Source: Sclerotinia nivalis
Lineage: Eukaryota; Ascomycota; Leotiomycetes; Helotiales; Sclerotiniaceae
Length of the DNA stretch: 64,000 bases
Direction of reading: 5' to 3'
Assembly (NCBI GenBank): GCA_029531795.1
Contig: JAPEIS010000009.1
Span: 434,001 to 498,000 of the forward strand
Part shown: positions 59,991 through 64,000 of the stretch, in pieces
How the letters are laid out: each line of letters starts with the position of its first letter
Numbering within the stretch: the first letter of the stretch is position 1
Notes under the pieces: generated by a model
The model's database searches: none
The model's input: only the letters and a program-made list of their open reading frames with translations
Told to the model about the DNA's origin: nothing
Program-made: the position numbers and the translations under genes

Positions 59991-61912
59991 TAAAGTTTAC
60001 CCATACACACTCATGCTCCCATAGTGTTCTTCCTCTGTTCAATGATACCCAAGGAGAATACGCATAGTTCTCAGGAGTAACGATGTTATGCATGAGCAGA
60101 GAAAGACCCACATAGACAGCAACTCCAAAAATACAGTATCATCGGTTCCTGCATTGTGAGCTAAGTTCTCTGCACGTTCGAGCATAAGTTAGTTTAAGAG
60201 GAGGTGCCACTACGAGATGATCCAAGACCCGCGTTTCGCGTAAAGTTGTCTTCGCGTATTAACTCCAATTCCCATTTCAACCTTTTATTATAGGTTTGAC
60301 CCATTTCATAACGAAATTGAAGCTATTCACAAACCTGAAGGTGATTTGGAATTTATTTCACTTAGCTATCTAGTATTTCTTTCCGTGAAACTATTTCGTA
60401 ACATATTGCGGTTTTTAAAGTCAATGCACAAACCACTGGATAGAATTAGTGTCAATTAGTGGGCACACAGATTGGTCAGTCTGCCACCATGTTCATCTCA
60501 TCTTACGCTACTCATTGAATGATTCTATATTGTAGGTGTGAGGAGGGTTGATTTATCATTATCGTATAAATGTAACTATGTATATCCCCACTATAATCGC
60601 GCCTACCATATTATTATGCCTAACACCGTGCTGCCAGAAAGTATGAAACTCGGACGCTAGAGAAACCAGGTTATTCCTCTTGAAGTTTACCATTTTGTGG
60701 TACGTGCAGGTGTTGGATACTTTCTGGCCGTTAGTAGAGGGGTTGTAAAGTGGCCGTGGCCGTCTTTTGATACAAATGGAGGGTTATTTGAGTTGGAGAT
60801 AGGAAGACGGTGGTTTGATAACTATTGAATTTTCTGCTATGGAAACTTAAAGCTTTGACTCATTCCTAGATATACTTACATAAAAGAAAGAGGGAGTGGT
60901 GGGAGAATTGAAGATGCTTTGAACTTTGAACGAATCATGGCTGTTGGAATATTCTGGATGGTGAGGCAATGTTGAATATTTTAGCTTTCCATCCGGCTGT
61001 TTTGTATTGACACATTCTTATAAAGCACATTTATAGCAATTCTAATATACTGCGTAGAATAGGCCGGCACCTTGAGGACACCTTTCTACATAGAAAATAG
61101 ACCAGGTGTCATTTCTGAGATTGATCTTGGCAAAGGAGGGGGAAGAGGATCCATGTATGGTTCTTGAGTTAAGGTCAACTAAATGTTCCGGTGAAGTGCC
61201 GTTTGTTGCTTTTGGATAGATTGAGGAGTGATAATCTATTAAAAACGGTCTATAGATCACTATTTATCTAGTAGCTTTTCGTTGTATTGAATGTCTCGAG
61301 ATATTGGTAGAAATTTCTAGATGCACCCATGTATTTAACAGATAGCCGAGATACTCCTAGGGAATTGTCTTTACTGCCACGTAGCCGTATAAATAAATGT
61401 ATTTGATTATTCGAGTAGTATATAGAACTATGCCAGATATCAAGAGAGAATTGTATAAAGTATCCTTTCCTTAATAGACATTTTCTTACTTTTCTTAAAT
61501 AAGTAGGTAAAATAATATCAATATTGCATTGTGGATATAAATTTGGTGATGCCGTAGCTGATTATGCTAAACCCATGTCCTTTCTATTTCCCCAGTTTAT
61601 TAATTGGGATGATGACTTATTTTTATTTAAAGTTATTTCAAAGAAAAGGTGCAAGTGTCCTTTTCCATGAGCTTCTCCCACTATCCTACGATAAATGATT
61701 CGGATTAAAGATTTCCCATGCCTATCACCTAACCGAACCAATCATTAAATTTCAAAGTTCATTTGGGACAGATTTCCATTTCATCAAGAAAGCTTTCATA
61801 AAGTCGACTTCCTCCCACCTGTTAACTTTTTCTTTTTTACTTCTACATTCAAGAATAGATTTCTTTTCACAATACACAATATTCCCAGAACCATCTTGGT
61901 AAACATATCATC
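59991..61912. other. Intergenic region and KAR2 promoter
   Basis: No gene seen between the RT relic and KAR2. A CCAAT box lies at 61738-61742, about 170 bp before the start codon, and a pyrimidine/CA-rich leader follows. I did not find a convincing canonical unfolded-protein-response element by eye. Confidence 0.5.
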
Positions 61913-64000
61913 ATGGCCAGTGGAAACAGATCTTCCCTCTTTGTAGGGTTGTCTGCAATTTTCTATCTTGTACTTTTATTCTCTCCCCTCGCTTTCCTTC
62001 AAACAGCAAACGCACAGTCCGATCAGGACCCTCTACAAGAATCATATGGCACAGGTAAACTTTCAATCTGCTTCCCCTACAAAATATCTCTTACTGACAG
62101 CTATATCATTTAGTTATTGGTATCGATCTTGGAACTACCTACTCTTGCGTCGGTGTGATGCAAAAGGGAAAAGTTGAGATTTTGGTAAACGATCAAGGAC
62201 ACAGAATTACACCCTCATACGTCGCTTTCACCGATGAAGAAAGATTAGTCGGAGATGCAGCCAAGAACCAGGCTGCCGCCAACCCAAAGAACACCGTTTT
62301 CGATATTAAGTGAGTTCTCAATTGCTGTTCATTCACTAGTTTTCAATACTAACAAGTGTCCTTTTAGGCGTATGATCGGTCGCAAGTTCAACGACAAGGA
62401 TGTCCAAGGTGACATGAAGCACTTCCCATTCGATGTTGTCCAAAAGGATGGCAAGCCTTCCGTACAAGTTGATTACCAAGGAACTAAGAAGACTTTCACT
62501 CCTGAGGAGATTTCCGCCATGATTCTTGGAAAGATGAAGGAAGTCGCCGAATCTTACCTCGGAAAGACTGTTACCCACGCAGTTGTTACTGTTCCAGCCT
62601 ACTTCAACGACAACCAAAGACAAGCCACTAAGGATGCCGGTATCATTGCCGGTTTGAACGTCCTCCGTATCGTCAATGAACCTACCGCCGCAGCTATTGC
62701 TTACGGTTTGGACAAGACTGAGGGTGAACGTCAAATCATTGTCTACGATCTCGGTGGAGGAACTTTCGATGTTTCCCTTCTCTCCATTGACCGTGGTGTC
62801 TTTGAGGTTCTTTCTACTGCCGGTGACACTCACTTGGGAGGAGAAGATTTCGATCAAAGAGTCATCAACTACTTCGCCAAGAAGTACAACAAGGAGAACA
62901 GTGTCGATATCACCAAGGATCTTAAGACCATGGGTAAACTTAAGCGTGAGGCTGAGAAGGCTAAGCGTACTTTGTCCTCCCAAAAGACCACTCGTATTGA
63001 AATCGAAGCTTTCCACAATGGCAACGACTTCTCCGAGACTCTCACCAGAGCTAAGTTTGAGGAGCTCAACATAGATCTTTTCAAGAAGACCCTCAAGCCT
63101 GTTGAACAAGTTCTCAAGGATGCTAAGGTCAAGAAGGTCGAGGTTGATGACATCGTTTTGGTCGGAGGTTCTACTCGTATTCCAAAGGTTCAAGAACTTA
63201 TTGAGGAGTACTTCGGAGGCAAGAAGGCTAGCAAGGGTATCAACCCTGATGAGGCTGTTGCTTTCGGTGCCGCTGTTCAAGGTGGTGTCTTGTCCGGAGA
63301 GGAAGGTACTGAAGAGATCGTTCTCATGGACGTCAACCCATTAACCCTTGGTATTGAGACCACTGGAGGTGTCATGACTAAGTTGATCCCAAGAAACACT
63401 GTCATCCCAACCCGCAAATCTCAAATCTTCTCCACTGCCGCCGACAACCAACCAGTTGTTTTGATTCAAGTCTTTGAGGGAGAACGTACCATGACCAAGG
63501 AGTAAGTTTCAACGATTCATACTTTCCAGAAATACATAATTCTAACAAATATCTTTAGTAACAACAACCTCGGTAAATTCGAGTTGACTGGTATTCCACC
63601 AGCACCACGTGGTGTTCCACAAATTGAGGTTTCTTTCGAGCTTGACGCCAACGGAATCTTGAAGGTTACCGCCGGTGACAAGGGTACTGGAAAGAGCGAG
63701 TCTATCACCATCACCAACGATAAGGGACGTCTTACTCAAGAAGAAATTGACCGTATGGTTCAAGAAGCTGAGAAGTACGCCGATGAGGATAAAGCTACCA
63801 AGGAGCGCATTGAGGCCCGTAACGGCCTTGAGAACTACGCTTTCAGCTTGAAGAACCAAGTCAACGATGAGGAAGGTCTTGGTGGTAAGATCGATGATGA
63901 TGACAAGGAGACCGTAAGTTATTAATCTTTTCCATTGTGATTATTTCATACTAATCATTTTCATAGATTTTAGATGCTGTCAAGGAGGCTACTGAATGGC
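61913..64000 (+). CDS. KAR2: BiP/Kar2, ER-lumenal Hsp70 (3' end outside window)
   Basis: ATP-dependent chaperone of the ER lumen, used in translocation and folding. Exons 61913-62054, 62114-62309, 62368-63501, 63559-63913 and 63967-64000 (cut by the window end); about 620 residues visible. A signal peptide with hydrophobic core ([20 protein letters not shown]) ends near AQS. Hsp70 hallmarks: [58 protein letters not shown] box (here [12 protein letters not shown]), [13 protein letters not shown] and the linker-region [20 protein letters not shown]. The substrate-binding domain starts after [20 protein letters not shown]. The retrieval signal (HDEL-type) would lie beyond 64000. Codon use is strongly biased to C-ending and AAG codons, as expected for a highly expressed gene. 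Confidence 0.97.

Noticed and set aside
62336..63280. 314-codon open frame antisense to KAR2
   Set aside because: Long antisense frames are a known by-product of biased codon use in Hsp70 genes; there is no independent motif or splice signal.
1..64000. CRISPR arrays, bacterial operons, secondary-metabolite cluster
   Set aside because: No spaced direct-repeat arrays, and no PKS, NRPS, P450 or cluster-regulator motifs seen; the only transporter gene is an isolated, damaged ABCG.

Overview
The window looks like nuclear DNA of a filamentous ascomycete. The genes carry short introns (mostly 47-83 bp) with GTATGT/GTAAGT donors and CTAAC-like branch points. The gene set is typical of Pezizomycotina: Vps27, a Doa4-type USP, Hbs1, cyclin C, SCaMC/Sal1 and BiP. 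Between genes lie AT-rich spacers, decayed transposon pieces and C-to-T decay that resembles repeat-induced point mutation (RIP). A leotiomycete (Botrytis/Sclerotinia-like) is my best guess, but that is inference without a database search.

Layout. 1-12.6 kb is gene-poor: one doubtful small gene (4.6-5.0 kb), an AT-rich island and a possible copia Gag relic (5.7-6.6 kb), and small hairpins. 12.6-15.4 kb (-) is an ABCG half transporter whose 5' end is cut off by a foldback repeat (15.5-16.2 kb). 18.4-19.5 kb holds a MITE-like element beside a broken GFA-family gene that is only visible after splicing. 22.2-25.6 kb has a divergent pair: a RING/TRAF zinc-finger protein (-) and a syntaxin-8-like SNARE (+). 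27.6-31.7 kb has a second divergent pair: a calcium-regulated mitochondrial ATP-Mg/Pi carrier (-) and cyclin C (+). 35.9 kb is a conserved-looking fungal protein of unknown role, and 39-40.2 kb a small mitochondrial-type protein with oversized introns. 40-48 kb is again gene-poor, with decayed coiled-coil ORFs and one candidate novel small gene (44.9-45.3 kb, -). 48.0-54.9 kb is a divergent pair of MVB-pathway genes: a Doa4/USP8-type deubiquitinase (-) and Vps27 (+). 55.8-58.5 kb is HBS1. After a copia reverse-transcriptase relic at 59.6 kb, the window ends inside KAR2/BiP.

Functional themes. The most coherent neighbourhood is the Vps27/Doa4-type pair: ubiquitinated-cargo recognition and cargo deubiquitination on endosomes, read from one intergenic region. 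The SNARE is also an endosomal trafficking factor. Hbs1 (ribosome rescue), BiP (ER folding), cyclin C (Mediator kinase module) and Sal1 are ordinary housekeeping genes. I found no clearly new multi-gene system. The best leads are the decapitated ABC transporter with its RIP-like foldback, the broken GFA gene, an unusual active-site box in the deubiquitinase, and the candidate small genes.
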